Counted from the first letter of the stretch, positions 43,399-53,220 are shown. The stretch is 64,000 bases of DNA from Trichothermofontia sp964536415 (GCA_964536415.1 CAZHXN010000007.1:12021-76020); one strand, 5' to 3'. Numbers and translations: made by a program. The notes: generated from the letters alone by a model not told the origin.

Positions 43399-44538
43399 TT
43401 ACGCTACCAGGGGTTGGCACAAATTCCCGGCTAACTCCTGTTCCTGTTCAGCCAGGGCCTGGATCGCTTGCTGTACCACTTCCGAGATCGTCAGACCTGC
43501 CTGGTGCGATCGCAACCATTGTTGGGCCATATTGCCCTCCCGCAGTAATTTTTTCACGGGCGAGAGGAAACACTTAAAGCCCCGTTGCTGGCTATAGGTT
43601 TCTACTTCCTGATAAAGTTGCTCGATCCATTGGCGGGCTGAGATCTCCCGGCCATCCTGCCAGTGGCGCAGTGTCGCCTCTAGGCTCTGGCGGGCGGCGG
43701 CCATTTCATTGTCATCCGTGAGGGCAACGAGGGTATCGGCATCCAGTTGGCTCTGTTGCAACGGGTCGAGGGTCTCGTCCTGGCATAACTGCCACAACCG
43801 GGCTTCCAGCAGGGCGGTAATCGCCAAGAGCGCGATCGGATCAGTGACTAAATCGCATACCCGCAATTCCAATCGATTCAAACTGTAGGGACGGCGATCG
43901 CCGTTGGGACGCACAGCACTCCAGAGATGGCGCACATTTTGCATCGTGCCAGCGGCCAATTGCTGCTCAGTCCAATCGATAAAGTGGGTATGGCTGGTAA
44001 AGAGGGGGACGATCGCGGGAGTTTTCGGGAAAATGCCCCAACGGGTCGAGTGATACCCGGTCACCTGTCCATCCAGGAACGGGGAGGCCGCACTGAGGGC
44101 TAAATATAGGGGGGCTTCCACCCGCACGAGGCGACAGGCCCGCATCAGCAGTTCCGGCTCACTTATGCCAATGTTGATATGGACACTGGCCGTCACCACC
44201 TTGGTGCCATAGGTGTGCTCAATATAAGTATGGTAAGGATGCGTCGGGTCAGAGCGGTAGAAATGGTGGCTATCGCCCAGGGATAAGGTACTCCCAGGAA
44301 TCAGGGTATAGTTGCCAAGGGACCGTAAATACTGCCGCAGTTGCACCCTGGGTTTAATCAGATAACACAGCAATTGCTCGTAACGGCCACAGGGCGGCGT
44401 CGTGTACTCCACATTACGGTTGTCCGGTTCACGCACAAAACCGGGCAGGTCGGCGGTGATGCGATCGGAGAAGCCAATAATCTGTCCCTCCGGCGTTCCC
44501 GTATAAATTTCGATTTCAAAGCCTTTCAGTAATAGCAC
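43399..44538 (-). CDS. gshA: Glutamate-cysteine ligase, cyanobacterial type
   Basis: The 379-residue protein starts MLLLKGFEIEIYTGTPEGQI and has NRNVEYTTPPCGRYEQLL, LIPGSTLSLGDSHHFYRSDPTHPYHTYIEHTYGTKVVTASVHINIGI and RPYSLNRLELRVCDLVTDP. These are the hallmarks of the cyanobacterial GshA group (COG3572-like). It makes gamma-glutamylcysteine, the first step of glutathione synthesis. GshB is not adjacent. Length is as expected. Confidence 0.9.
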   Translation of the reverse strand: MLLLKGFEIEIYTGTPEGQIIGFSDRITADLPGFVREPDNRNVEYTTPPCGRYEQLLCYLIKPRVQLRQYLRSLGNYTLIPGSTLSLGDSHHFYRSDPTHPYHTYIEHTYGTKVVTASVHINIGISEPELLMRACRLVRVEAPLYLALSAASPFLDGQVTGYHSTRWGIFPKTPAIVPLFTSHTHFIDWTEQQLAAGTMQNVRHLWSAVRPNGDRRPYSLNRLELRVCDLVTDPIALLAITALLEARLWQLCQDETLDPLQQSQLDADTLVALTDDNEMAAARQSLEATLRHWQDGREISARQWIEQLYQEVETYSQQRGFKCFLSPVKKLLREGNMAQQWLRSHQAGLTISEVVQQAIQALAEQEQELAGNLCQPLVA

Positions 44539-44729
44539 AAGCTGCCCCCCGTCCTAGGACATCGACGACAATTGAAGTTCTTCTCCCCTAACCCTACTGC
44601 ATTAACCCGACGGCAACACGGTAACCCCACGGCCTTAACCTGCTTCCAGTCGTTAGGGAAGCGTCCGAGGTGGGTTGTTCAGGATGGGCCGTTGCAGAGT
44701 GGGCTAAGATCGAGGCACTTGCGCTAACG

Positions 44730-45143
44730 ATGTCACGCTATAGCACCATGACCCATCGTCACCCCTCACTGTCCGCCTCCGCACCCCATCCCGATCCATT
44801 ATCGCTGGAGCCTGAGCATACCTCGGACACCCCTCACCCGCATCCCGATGCGCATGGGTATGCACATGGCCATGTCCACAGTGAAGCATCGCTGCGGCAG
44901 ATTGTGAATCGGCTTTCGCGGATTGAAGGCCACATTCGAGGGATTAAGACAATGGTGCAGGAAAGTCGCCCCTGTCCGGATGTACTGATTCAGATCGCGG
45001 CAGTGCGGGGGGCGATCGATCGTGTCGCCCGTCTGATTCTGGATGAACATCTAACCGAATGTGTCGCCCGTGCAGCCCAGGCAGGCAACATTGAGATGGA
45101 ATTAGAGGAACTCAAGGCTGCCCTCGATCGCTTTTTGCCCTAA
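44730..45143 (+). CDS. CsoR/RcnR-family metal-sensing repressor, InrS-like
   Basis: The 137-residue protein has a His-rich N-terminal region (HPHPDAHGYAHGHVH) and a DUF156 four-helix core, LRQIVNRLSRIEGHIRGIKTMVQESRPCPDVLIQIAAVRGAIDRVARLILDEHLTECV. The Cys in RPCPD and the His and Cys in DEHLTEC are the CsoR/RcnR metal ligands. The combination of these with N-terminal histidines points to a nickel (InrS) or cobalt sensor rather than copper CsoR. Such proteins block a metal-export gene until metal binds. No exporter lies next to it. ATG codons at 44730 and 44748 are both possible. Confidence 0.87.
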   Translation: MSRYSTMTHRHPSLSASAPHPDPLSLEPEHTSDTPHPHPDAHGYAHGHVHSEASLRQIVNRLSRIEGHIRGIKTMVQESRPCPDVLIQIAAVRGAIDRVARLILDEHLTECVARAAQAGNIEMELEELKAALDRFLP

Positions 45144-45592
45144 GCACGGGTTTTCCTGATCACGAGTTCCGTGATCACGGGTTGCCCTCATGGCCGGTTA
45201 CCTGAATTGCCAGGTGGGGCATTTGGCCAAGTGTCCTACCCAAAGGCAGTCGGGCGATCTCGCCGGGAGACCCTGCCATGCGAGCCACCTGGAGAAGTGG
45301 CACGGCTAATCCCCTAGGAGATTGACGCGCTGGTTAGATTAAGGGTATCGAACTGAGAGTCTTGCTGAAATGTGCAGTTGAACAGTGAAATTGAAGCGTT
45401 TCCTCAAGGTCTAAAGGGTACCGCAGCTCCCCCGCCATGACACAAATCTACCCAGTCAGAACAGGGGGCAATAGGGTAGAGTGATGGTAGCGGAACATTT
45501 CGACCTTTGGAAACGACATCATAACCTGGGAGAGGAAAAGTGTCATGTCGAATTCCAAAGTTTTACCTTTTTACTACGATGTGAGGTCAGCC
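45144..45592. other. Intergenic region after the metal sensor
   Basis: A perfect 8-bp palindrome, TGATCACG-AGTTC-CGTGATCA, lies at 45157-45177, directly after the repressor gene. It has no T run, so it could be an operator or a 3' hairpin. No gene is supported before the barrel protein. Confidence 0.5.
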
Positions 45593-46147
45593 ATGAAAAG
45601 TTGTTGGAAGGCTATCGGGGCGATTGCTGCATTGTCCGCATTAACAGGGACCTCCCTGCTCCTGTTCGCTGATGTGGCCTCGGCGCAAAATGCCGGGATG
45701 CGCGGCAGTTACTTTGGGGCAGGCGGTGCAGCGGGTTTGACCAGTGGCGGTGCGCCAGATGGCAATGGTGAAAATGCCAACTTCGGCGGTAACCTCCAGG
45801 GTCGGGTTTATATCCCCAATGCGCCGATTTCGCTGCGAGGCGCGATTATTTTCAGTGATACGGCTAGCCAGATTATGCCCCTGGTGACCTATGATGTCCC
45901 CCTGAGTGATCAGGCCAATCTGTACGCAGGGGCGGGTTACTCGTTCTTTGAAACGAATAAGACAAATCGTCGGCAACCAACCCCCTTGGGCAATGATGAT
46001 ACGGTGGTCTTGACGACGGGTGTAGAAGCTGCCGTGACGCGGGATATTGTGGTCTACACCGATGCCAAGTACGGCATTGACGCCTACCAATCAAAAGGGG
46101 CAGGGGGCGCAGTCAGCATCCAATTTGGTGCGGGCTTCCGCTTCTAA
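45593..46147 (+). CDS. Small outer-membrane beta-barrel protein
   Basis: The 184-residue protein has a signal peptide (MKSCWKAIGAIAALSALTGTSLLLF...VASA). A Gly-rich, strand-rich body follows: GSYFGAGGAAG, NFGGNLQGRVYIPN, YAGAGYSFFETN, VVLTTGVEAAVTRDIVVYTDAKYGI. It ends in the aromatic outer-membrane signature IQFGAGFRF. This suggests an eight-stranded OmpA/OprF-like barrel. The ATG at 45593 gives a compact signal peptide; an upstream ATG at 45545 also has a ribosome site. A terminator follows at 46246. Confidence 0.82.
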   Translation: MKSCWKAIGAIAALSALTGTSLLLFADVASAQNAGMRGSYFGAGGAAGLTSGGAPDGNGENANFGGNLQGRVYIPNAPISLRGAIIFSDTASQIMPLVTYDVPLSDQANLYAGAGYSFFETNKTNRRQPTPLGNDDTVVLTTGVEAAVTRDIVVYTDAKYGIDAYQSKGAGGAVSIQFGAGFRF

Positions 46148-46245
46148 TTCCGCGATCGACGCTCCTGACTGTCAAGAATCACCGATCCTTCAGGACGGTA
46201 AGTATGTCAATTCGCTTGTCTGAGCAGTCACGACTTAACGCGAGG

Positions 46246-46276
46246 AGCATCCCTGGAATCTACGGGGGTGCTTTTT
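46246..46276 (+). terminator. Rho-independent terminator after the barrel gene
   Basis: AGCATCCC (46246-46253) pairs with GGGGTGCT (46265-46272, one G-T pair) and is followed by TTTTT. It lies 98 bases after the stop codon. Confidence 0.75.
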
Positions 46277-46398
46277 CGTTGGGGGGAGTGCTGCCTGTTG
46301 CTGTTCTTGCCCTCTAGACTGAGTTTGCCCGCCCCACTGCTTGGTAGGATGGGAAAACGTAGCCCTCACCGGATTAGACTATCCCCATCAACAGACCC

Positions 46399-47574
46399 AT
46401 GAGCCAGCAAAAGTACGGAATTGCGCCCCACGGGGGCACCCTGATCAACCGCCTTGCCTCCCCTGAACAGCGCCAGGAATGGCTAGATAAGGGGGAGCAT
46501 TTGCCCCGGATTCAACTGGATGAACGGGCTGTTTCCGATTTAGTCATGATCGCTATTGGCGGCTTCAGCCCCCTGACCGGGTTCATGGGACAGGCGGACT
46601 ACGATCGCGTCGTCAACGAGATGCATCTGGTCAATGGGTTACCCTGGTCAATTCCGGTTACCTTGTCGGTGAGTGAGGCAGATGCGGAACGGCTGGCGAT
46701 CGGGAACCTGGTCCGGCTGGATGATGCCACTGGTCGTTTTGTCGGTGTGTTGGAACTGACCGAAAAATATACCTACGACAAAATGCACGAGGCCCTGCAC
46801 GTCTATCGCACCAATGAGGAAAAGCATCCTGGCGTGCGGGTGGTGTATGACCAGGGGCCAGTCAACCTGGCGGGGCCTGTCTGGCTGCTGCAACGGGACT
46901 CTGATCCGCGCTTCCCTACCTATCAGATTGATCCCGTTGAATCACGGGCACTCTTCCGGGAAAAGGGCTGGCAAACGGTAGTTGGCTTCCAAACCCGCAA
47001 CCCGATCCACCGTGCCCATGAATATATTCAAAAATGTGCATTGGAAGTGGTCGATGGCCTCTTCCTGCATCCTCTCGTGGGCGCGACTAAATCGGATGAT
47101 ATCCCTGCCGAGGTGCGGATGCGCTGCTACGAGATCATGTTGGAGCACTATTTCCCCAGAGATCGGGTAATTTTGGCGATCAATCCCTCGGCCATGCGCT
47201 ATGCCGGTCCCCGTGAAGCGATTTTCCACGCGATCGTGCGCAAAAACTATGGCTGCACCCACTTTATTGTCGGACGGGATCATGCCGGGGTGGGAGACTA
47301 CTATGGCACCTACGACGCCCAATATATATTTGATGAATTTGACCCAGCGGCCTTGGGCATTGTGCCGTTAAAATTTGAACATGCGTTCTATTGCACCCGC
47401 ACCCAGGCAATGGCAACCACTAAAACCAGCCCCAGCCTGCCAGAGGAACGCATCCACCTGTCAGGCACAAAAGTCCGGGAAATGTTGCGTCGGGGCGAAC
47501 TGCCTCCCCCTGAGTTTTCTCGGCCAGAGGTGGCGGCTGAGCTAGCCAAAGCTATGCAGATTATTGAGCGCTAA
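46399..47574 (+). CDS. sat: Sulfate adenylyltransferase (ATP sulfurylase)
   Basis: The 391-residue enzyme forms APS from sulfate and ATP. Motifs: FSPLTGFMGQADYDRVV, VVGFQTRNPIHRAHEYIQK (QxRNPxHxAHE, the ATP/sulfate site), HPLVGATKSDDIPAEVRMRCYE, MRYAGPREAIFHAIVRKNYGCTHFIVGRDHAG and the C-terminal HLSGTKVREMLRRGELPPPEFSRPEV. Length is normal for the homo-oligomeric form. No other sulfate-assimilation gene is near. Confidence 0.97.
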   Translation: MSQQKYGIAPHGGTLINRLASPEQRQEWLDKGEHLPRIQLDERAVSDLVMIAIGGFSPLTGFMGQADYDRVVNEMHLVNGLPWSIPVTLSVSEADAERLAIGNLVRLDDATGRFVGVLELTEKYTYDKMHEALHVYRTNEEKHPGVRVVYDQGPVNLAGPVWLLQRDSDPRFPTYQIDPVESRALFREKGWQTVVGFQTRNPIHRAHEYIQKCALEVVDGLFLHPLVGATKSDDIPAEVRMRCYEIMLEHYFPRDRVILAINPSAMRYAGPREAIFHAIVRKNYGCTHFIVGRDHAGVGDYYGTYDAQYIFDEFDPAALGIVPLKFEHAFYCTRTQAMATTKTSPSLPEERIHLSGTKVREMLRRGELPPPEFSRPEVAAELAKAMQIIER

Positions 47575-47742
47575 TTTGCCGTGGGGTGGGCTGATGGCCT
47601 GCCGGATGCACCGATCATCGCGACAGCATGTTCAATCTGAACCCAAGCAATCCATGTCAGGTGCACCCATGTGAGATCTAAGGGAGCAGGGTTAAGGGCT
47701 AAGTCTAAGGGCCAAGCGCTAACGGCAATGCATACAGGACAG

Positions 47743-50256
47743 ATGATGAAGCGACGAACCTTTTTGCAACAAACGGGTAGCGTCCTGGCCGCAACTGCCT
47801 TCAGCGAAACGGCCCTAGTGGTACTGAGCGATCGCTACCAGCAGGCATTGGCGAAACCCAGCCCCCGCAAGCTCGCCCTTTTGATTGGGATTAATGCCTA
47901 TCCCGCCAAAGCCCTTGACCCCACGGCGACGGCGGATCTGACCCTTAAGGGTTGTCTTACAGATGTGGCCCTCCAGCGGGAGTTACTGATCCACCGGTTT
48001 GGGTTTCAACCGGCTGATATCCTCACTCTGACGGATCAGCAGGCAACCCGTGCGGGGATTGAGGCCGCATTTAATGAACACCTGGTCCAGCAGGCCCAAG
48101 CGGGCGATGTGGTGTTGGTTCACTTCAGTGGCTACGGTAGTTTGGTAAACGGGTTAGGAGCCAAGCTGACGCCGCAATTGAGCCTGGTGCCGATCGATGG
48201 TGTCCTGTCCTTGACCGATCCCCCCGTGATCAATGACCTGGTGGAGGAAACGCTATACCTATTGCTGCGATCGCTGCGGACGGATCAAGTGACAACGGTG
48301 CTTGATACCAGCTACTACAGCCTGCCCGACGTTAGCAAGACTGCAATGACGGCGGCTGAGTTGCCCATTTTGGGTGTAGGGACGGCTTTGGCCAGTAATT
48401 TACGGGTGCGATCGCGCCTCAACCCGATTACCGGACACCTGAGCCAAGCGGCCCTAGAGTTCCAGGCCACCCTGCGTCAACAGGGGGGAGAGGTGAAGCT
48501 CAAGGGACAGACGGCCCTGTGGCAACGGTTCCCCGGCACCCTCTTGGCAGCCACCCAGTTACCGCTCACGCCCCCCAACCTGAGCGCGATCGGGGGCAAT
48601 GCCTTTGAGGTAGATTGGTCAGGCTTTAGCAGTGGCCTTTTGACCACGAGTCTGGTACATCAGCTTTGGCACCTGCTTCCCGCAATGACGATTTATACCA
48701 GTTTTGCGGCCACCCGGCAGACCATGCAGCAAGTGGCGGGCATAACCCAGTCTCCCCAACTCACCCAATTTCCGGCTAGCAGTGCGGGGACCCGCAGCCT
48801 TCCCTATGCTCTACCCGCATCAACCCAGGGAAGTGCCGATGCAGTGCTGGTTAGCGTTGATGCGGATGGCAAAACAGGACAGGCGCAACTGGCGGGCTTG
48901 CCCCCCCTCGTTGTTCCCCAGTACGGTCCCCGTTCCCAGTTCACCCTCCTTGATCCAGCCTCAACCCAAGCTATCCCAGTGGAGGTCCAGTCCCGCAACG
49001 GTTTGCTAGCCCGTGTGCGGCTACTGGTGCCGGGGGGGGGATCTGTGGGTCCCGCCACAACAGGGGCGAGTGACACCCTAGCGGGCACCTTCCCAGGTAG
49101 CCCCCCCCCGTTTGCCGTGGGGCAGTTACTGCAAGAGTCGGTGCGGGTTTTACCGCGCCAGGTAAACTTAGTGATTGGCCTAGACAGTACCCTAGAGCGG
49201 ATTGAACGGGTGGACGCGACCAGTGCCTTTTCCACCTTTCCCACGGTTTCGACGGTGTTAGCCGATCAGCCTGCGGATTACCTGTTCGGACGGGTAAGTT
49301 CCCTCTCCCCCACCCTGATCGCCTCGCTGTTACCCCAACCACAAACGGCCCCCATTGCTGACGAGACCGCTGCTCAGGTGGATACGCGACCGACGATCGC
49401 GGCCCTTTTGGATCAGGCCAGTTATGGTCTCATGTCGATCGGGCGGCAAGTGATTCCCAATACGATAGTACCTGGGGAAGAGGCGGTGAAGGGGGCAGTC
49501 CAACGCCTGACCCCCCACTTAAAAACCCTGCTGGCGGCGAAGTATTTGCGATTGACCAGTAATGTCACCTCATCCCAATTGGGGTTGCGGCTAGCGATCG
49601 CCCAAGCCAACCCGGATCGCCTCATTTACCATCAATATACCGAGCGTGTGCCTCTCCCCACCGATGCGCCGCCCGTCCCAGGCGTCACTGATACAGTCAA
49701 TGCACTCTCCCCTGACGCCGTTGGCGGGACGATCGCGCTCAGTCGCCAAATCCGCTATCAACTCTATAACTACAGCCGCGACCCAATTTATTACCTTCTG
49801 CTGGGCCTCGATACCAGCGGCAACGCGATCGCCCTTTCCGGCAACCTGCAATCCCCGACTGCGGGCCAAGGTAAACATCCTCGTCTTCAAGATCAGGTGA
49901 TTTCCCCTGGAGCCGTGATCACATTACCCGCGATCGATGCGCCTTCCCCTTGGGTAGTGACCGGGTCGAAAGGTCAAATGGAACTCTTCTTGATCGCAAG
50001 CCGTGCCCCCTTCCAGCAAGCCATGCTAGCCCTAGGCAAGGGGATGCCCGTGATTCGCGAAGCGATCCCTGCGGGAATCGCCAATGGCCAGCGGTTAGTC
50101 TCCCTGGAGAATCCCCTGGAAGTGGCACAGGCCGTGTTACACGACTTGCAGCAAGCGACGGTAGCCACAGGTCAGCGGTTGACCCCAGCCAGCGATACCT
50201 ATAGTCTGGATGTTCGGACTTGGGCGACTTTTAATGTCGTCTATCAAGTGGTTTAG
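47743..50256 (+). CDS. Tat-exported caspase-like (orthocaspase) protein with replaced catalytic dyad
   Basis: The 837-residue protein has a twin-arginine signal (MMKRRTFLQQTGSVLAATAF, cleavage near ALA-KP), so it should be exported folded. The p20-like domain begins KLALLIGINAYPAKALDPTATADLTLKGCLTDVALQRELL, as in clan CD orthocaspases. The His position reads HFSGYGS (Tyr replaces His, about residue 131), and the Cys position reads VLDTSYYS (Ser replaces Cys, about residue 190). This Tyr/Ser pair is a known inactive variant in cyanobacterial orthocaspases. A long C-terminal region of beta-rich domains follows (RQIRYQLYNYSRDPIYYLLLGLDTSG). Its likely role is binding rather than proteolysis. Starts upstream (47671) are open but precede the Tat motif. 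Confidence 0.9.
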   Translation: MMKRRTFLQQTGSVLAATAFSETALVVLSDRYQQALAKPSPRKLALLIGINAYPAKALDPTATADLTLKGCLTDVALQRELLIHRFGFQPADILTLTDQQATRAGIEAAFNEHLVQQAQAGDVVLVHFSGYGSLVNGLGAKLTPQLSLVPIDGVLSLTDPPVINDLVEETLYLLLRSLRTDQVTTVLDTSYYSLPDVSKTAMTAAELPILGVGTALASNLRVRSRLNPITGHLSQAALEFQATLRQQGGEVKLKGQTALWQRFPGTLLAATQLPLTPPNLSAIGGNAFEVDWSGFSSGLLTTSLVHQLWHLLPAMTIYTSFAATRQTMQQVAGITQSPQLTQFPASSAGTRSLPYALPASTQGSADAVLVSVDADGKTGQAQLAGLPPLVVPQYGPRSQFTLLDPASTQAIPVEVQSRNGLLARVRLLVPGGGSVGPATTGASDTLAGTFPGSPPPFAVGQLLQESVRVLPRQVNLVIGLDSTLERIERVDATSAFSTFPTVSTVLADQPADYLFGRVSSLSPTLIASLLPQPQTAPIADETAAQVDTRPTIAALLDQASYGLMSIGRQVIPNTIVPGEEAVKGAVQRLTPHLKTLLAAKYLRLTSNVTSSQLGLRLAIAQANPDRLIYHQYTERVPLPTDAPPVPGVTDTVNALSPDAVGGTIALSRQIRYQLYNYSRDPIYYLLLGLDTSGNAIALSGNLQSPTAGQGKHPRLQDQVISPGAVITLPAIDAPSPWVVTGSKGQMELFLIASRAPFQQAMLALGKGMPVIREAIPAGIANGQRLVSLENPLEVAQAVLHDLQQATVATGQRLTPASDTYSLDVRTWATFNVVYQVV

Positions 50257-50328
50257 GCGAGATAGCCGTGGGTTAGGCGTCTTGCCTGCCAAAATCTAAA
50301 ATCTAACACCCAACACCTAGCACTCAGC

Positions 50329-51699
50329 ATGTCCTCCTTGTCTGCTTTAAAACAACCCGTACACGTGATCGGTGGTGGTCTCGCTGGCACTGAGGCAGCA
50401 TGGCAACTGGCCCAGGCAGGTGTCCCGGTGATTCTGCACGAGATGCGCCCCCAACGCACCAGCCCCGCTCACCATACAGATTATCTGGCTGAGTTGGTGT
50501 GTAGTAATTCCTTTGGTGCTCAGGCAAGCGATCGCGCGGCTGGACTCCTCCACGCAGAATTACGGCAGCTGGGATCAATCATTATTCAAATGGCCGATCG
50601 CCATGCCGTCCCGGCGGGCGGTGCCTTGGCTGTTGATCGCGCCGTGTTTAGCCGGATGCTGACGGAAACCCTGGCCAACCACCCTTTAATTGAGTTGCGC
50701 CGGGAAGAGGTGCGATCGCTGCCTGATGCAGGCATTGGGGTGTTAACCACGGGGCCGCTGACCAGTCCCGATCTCGCGGCAGCATTGCAACGGTTTACCG
50801 GCCAGGATTACCTGAGCTTCTTTGATGCGGCCAGTCCGATCGTCGTTGGGGAATCTATCGATCGCAGCATTGCCTTTTTTGCCTCCCGATATCAAAAGGG
50901 GGAAGCAGCCTATCTCAACTGTCCCCTCGATCGGGCGCAGTATCTCGCCTTCTGGCAAGCCCTCTGCACAGCGGAACAGGCGGAACTGAAGGACTTTGAA
51001 CGGGAGACAGCGAAATTTTTTGAAGGCTGTTTACCGATCGAGGAAATGGCCCGTCGCGGCGAAGATACGATGCGCTATGGTCCCCTCAAACCCGTGGGGA
51101 TTGAACTACCGGGAACCGGAGAACCGGGGAAGGGGAAATGGCCCTACGCGGTGGTACAACTGCGCCAAGAGGATCGGGCAGGGCACCTGTGGAATATGGT
51201 GGGGTTTCAAACCAATCTCCGGTGGGGGGAACAAACGCGGGTGTTTCGGATGATTCCGGGGTTAGAAAAGGCCGAATTCGTCCGAATGGGCGTAATGCAC
51301 CGCAATACGTTCATCAATGCACCGGAATTGCTGCTGCCCACGTTGCAGTTCAAGCAACGTCCCACTCTCCTCGCGGCGGGGCAATTAATCGGCACGGAAG
51401 GATATACAGCGGCGGCGGCTGGAGGTTGGTTAGCAGGGATGAATGCGGCCCGCTTGGCCCAAGGATTACCGCCCGTCTCTTTGCCCAAGACGACGATGAT
51501 GGGTGCCCTGTTCGACTTCATCAGCAGTGCCTCCCCGAAACATTTCCAACCCATGCCGCCCAATTTTGGCATTCTGCCCGATCTCCCGCAACGGGTTCGA
51601 GATAAGCGCCAACGCTATGGCCAATACCGCGATCGCGCCCTTGCCGATCTAACCACTTGGCAGCGATCGACCCTCCCATCCCTAGTGGGTACAGCTTAG
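50329..51699 (+). CDS. trmFO: Methylenetetrahydrofolate-tRNA-(uracil-5-)-methyltransferase TrmFO
   Basis: The 456-residue flavoprotein methylates U54 of tRNA using methylene-THF and FADH2. It starts with the FAD motif VHVIGGGLAGTEAAWQLAQAGVPVILHEMRP, then TDYLAELVCSNSFGAQASDRAAGLL (the conserved Cys), YLNCPLDRAQYLAFWQALCTAEQA, CLPIEEMARRGEDTMRYGPLKPVGI and GVMHRNTFINAPELL. GTEGYTAAAAGGWLAG lies near the C-terminus. Length is normal. Gene order here shows no functional link. Confidence 0.97.
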   Translation: MSSLSALKQPVHVIGGGLAGTEAAWQLAQAGVPVILHEMRPQRTSPAHHTDYLAELVCSNSFGAQASDRAAGLLHAELRQLGSIIIQMADRHAVPAGGALAVDRAVFSRMLTETLANHPLIELRREEVRSLPDAGIGVLTTGPLTSPDLAAALQRFTGQDYLSFFDAASPIVVGESIDRSIAFFASRYQKGEAAYLNCPLDRAQYLAFWQALCTAEQAELKDFERETAKFFEGCLPIEEMARRGEDTMRYGPLKPVGIELPGTGEPGKGKWPYAVVQLRQEDRAGHLWNMVGFQTNLRWGEQTRVFRMIPGLEKAEFVRMGVMHRNTFINAPELLLPTLQFKQRPTLLAAGQLIGTEGYTAAAAGGWLAGMNAARLAQGLPPVSLPKTTMMGALFDFISSASPKHFQPMPPNFGILPDLPQRVRDKRQRYGQYRDRALADLTTWQRSTLPSLVGTA

Positions 51700-52331
51700 T
51701 TGGGCAGCAGGGGTAACCCAGTTCAGCGGGAATAGCCGGGTTGCTGGCTGATGTTCAGACCGGGCTGGTTGGTCTGTGATCGCGTGGAGACAGGAGGGCA
51801 AGGATCAACGCCGGATGGCAGTTAGCCAAGCAAGGGAGCAGGCAGGATGCCCACAAGCAGGAGAAACCGTTTGCTGGCAGGATGTTTTGAACACTCACGA
51901 TATCAACCCTTGCACTTTAGCCGGTGGGTAGCCTTTCTCTGTCTCCCTCCCCCCGCCCAAACTTGTCCGGAGGATTGATCGGCAAAATTTAGATAAAATT
52001 TTAGAAGAAAGCGGCGCTCCACTGGAGATGCAACGCGATCAGTAGTTCTGGCGACCATAGACTGGTGCGCTGTCAAATTTAACTTGGGTTAGTTGGCTCA
52101 AAGGCAGTGAGACCCAAGCGATAACCCATTCTTTTAAGCATAATAGTCTACTAGAGATTCGCCAGCCACGCACTCTCTGGACGTTTGCTATAACCAGTGT
52201 GTATTTACCGAAGGCGTTTCCCCCAACCTGTTTCCCGTTGAGGGTAGGCAGCCGTGGGTCCGTGGGTGCCCCCGCAAACCCTGGTGATTCAGGATAGTCC
52301 CTCCTCTTGCTGGCTGATAAGGAAGCCAATT
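51700..52331. other. 632-base region without a recognised gene
   Basis: A copy of the aggcaggatgcc dispersed repeat lies at 51835-51853. A 96-codon minus-strand frame (52039-52329) is open, but only its second half looks protein-like and it has no recognisable motif. The first part of the plus-strand frame before the PIN protein (52254-52331) is not protein-like. Confidence 0.5.
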
Positions 52332-53201
52332 ATGCCAAGCTTGCCCTCTATTTGTTTACTCCTTGATACCACTGCCCTCCTAGCCGGAAAAACCCGTGAG
52401 TGGCAAGACTACACCAAGTTGGGAACCTGCTATTTGCCCCAAGTGGTGTTAGACGAAATGGAGTTCCTCTGCGATCGGGCTGTGGAGCCAGCCCAGGAAC
52501 TGACTGCCCGCGAGTTTCGCCGCTTTCATCGCCACAGTGGGTGGCAGGTAACCACAGCTACGGCCAGCCACCCCCAACTAGAGGGGGCCAGTAGTGGGCG
52601 CGAGTTAAGTAAAAAAGCCCGTCTCTTGCTCGCTACAGCGGCGTCGGCCTATGGGCTATCCCAAACGCTGCCTGATTGCCTGGTGGTGGTGGTCTCTAAT
52701 GATCAAAATCTGCGGCGACGGGTAGATCATCTCAAAGCCCCCAACCTGTGTGCGATTCCCGTGGCTAGCCTCGTACAGTGGGTGCGATCGCACCAACGGC
52801 CTGCCAATGTGGCGCAAAAGCTTCAGGGAATGCTGCAAACAGAGGCTGTGCAGGCGGGGATGTTGAACCTGGGCACACCCAAAACCCCCCTCCCGGATGC
52901 TGAGTTGCAAGGCCAGTTGCTCACTGGTCGGAATGGGCGTGCCCGCAGTACGGCGACCCAACCCCGTCGAACTCCTCGCAAAGTGGTGGCTGCCCCCGTT
53001 GTTAATACGGCCAACCTCAAGCAGCGCCTCACCCCGCCCCAGTCTGGCGTTCTCTCGCAGGTCCTCTCTTTTGCTACTGCCCTCATCAGTACAGTGGTGG
53101 CCCTGGTTTTGATATGGGCCTTGATCCAACCGAGTAGTTTTCAGCGAACGTGGCGACAGTTTGGCCTCCCGCCGCTGCCTGGTCAGTCGACTAACCGTTA
53201 G
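52332..53201 (+). CDS. PIN-domain protein with C-terminal membrane helix
   Basis: The 289-residue protein begins PSLPSICLLLDTTALLAGKTREWQDY, where LLDTTALL carries the first acidic residue of a PIN ribonuclease site. YLPQVVLDEMEFL provides the second (Glu/Asp), and LPDCLVVVVSNDQNLRRRV the later Asp residues. After about residue 170 there is a basic, low-complexity linker and a single hydrophobic helix near the C-terminus (VLSFATALISTVVALVLIWALI). It is not paired with an antitoxin, so it is probably not a VapC toxin. The DUF790 gene starts 19 bases later. Confidence 0.82.
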   Translation: MPSLPSICLLLDTTALLAGKTREWQDYTKLGTCYLPQVVLDEMEFLCDRAVEPAQELTAREFRRFHRHSGWQVTTATASHPQLEGASSGRELSKKARLLLATAASAYGLSQTLPDCLVVVVSNDQNLRRRVDHLKAPNLCAIPVASLVQWVRSHQRPANVAQKLQGMLQTEAVQAGMLNLGTPKTPLPDAELQGQLLTGRNGRARSTATQPRRTPRKVVAAPVVNTANLKQRLTPPQSGVLSQVLSFATALISTVVALVLIWALIQPSSFQRTWRQFGLPPLPGQSTNR

Positions 53202-53220
53202 GACAGGGTGACACCCTCCC

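Noticed and set aside
52039..52329. 96-codon minus-strand frame before the PIN gene
   Set aside because: Only the second half looks protein-like and no family is recognised; not enough to call.
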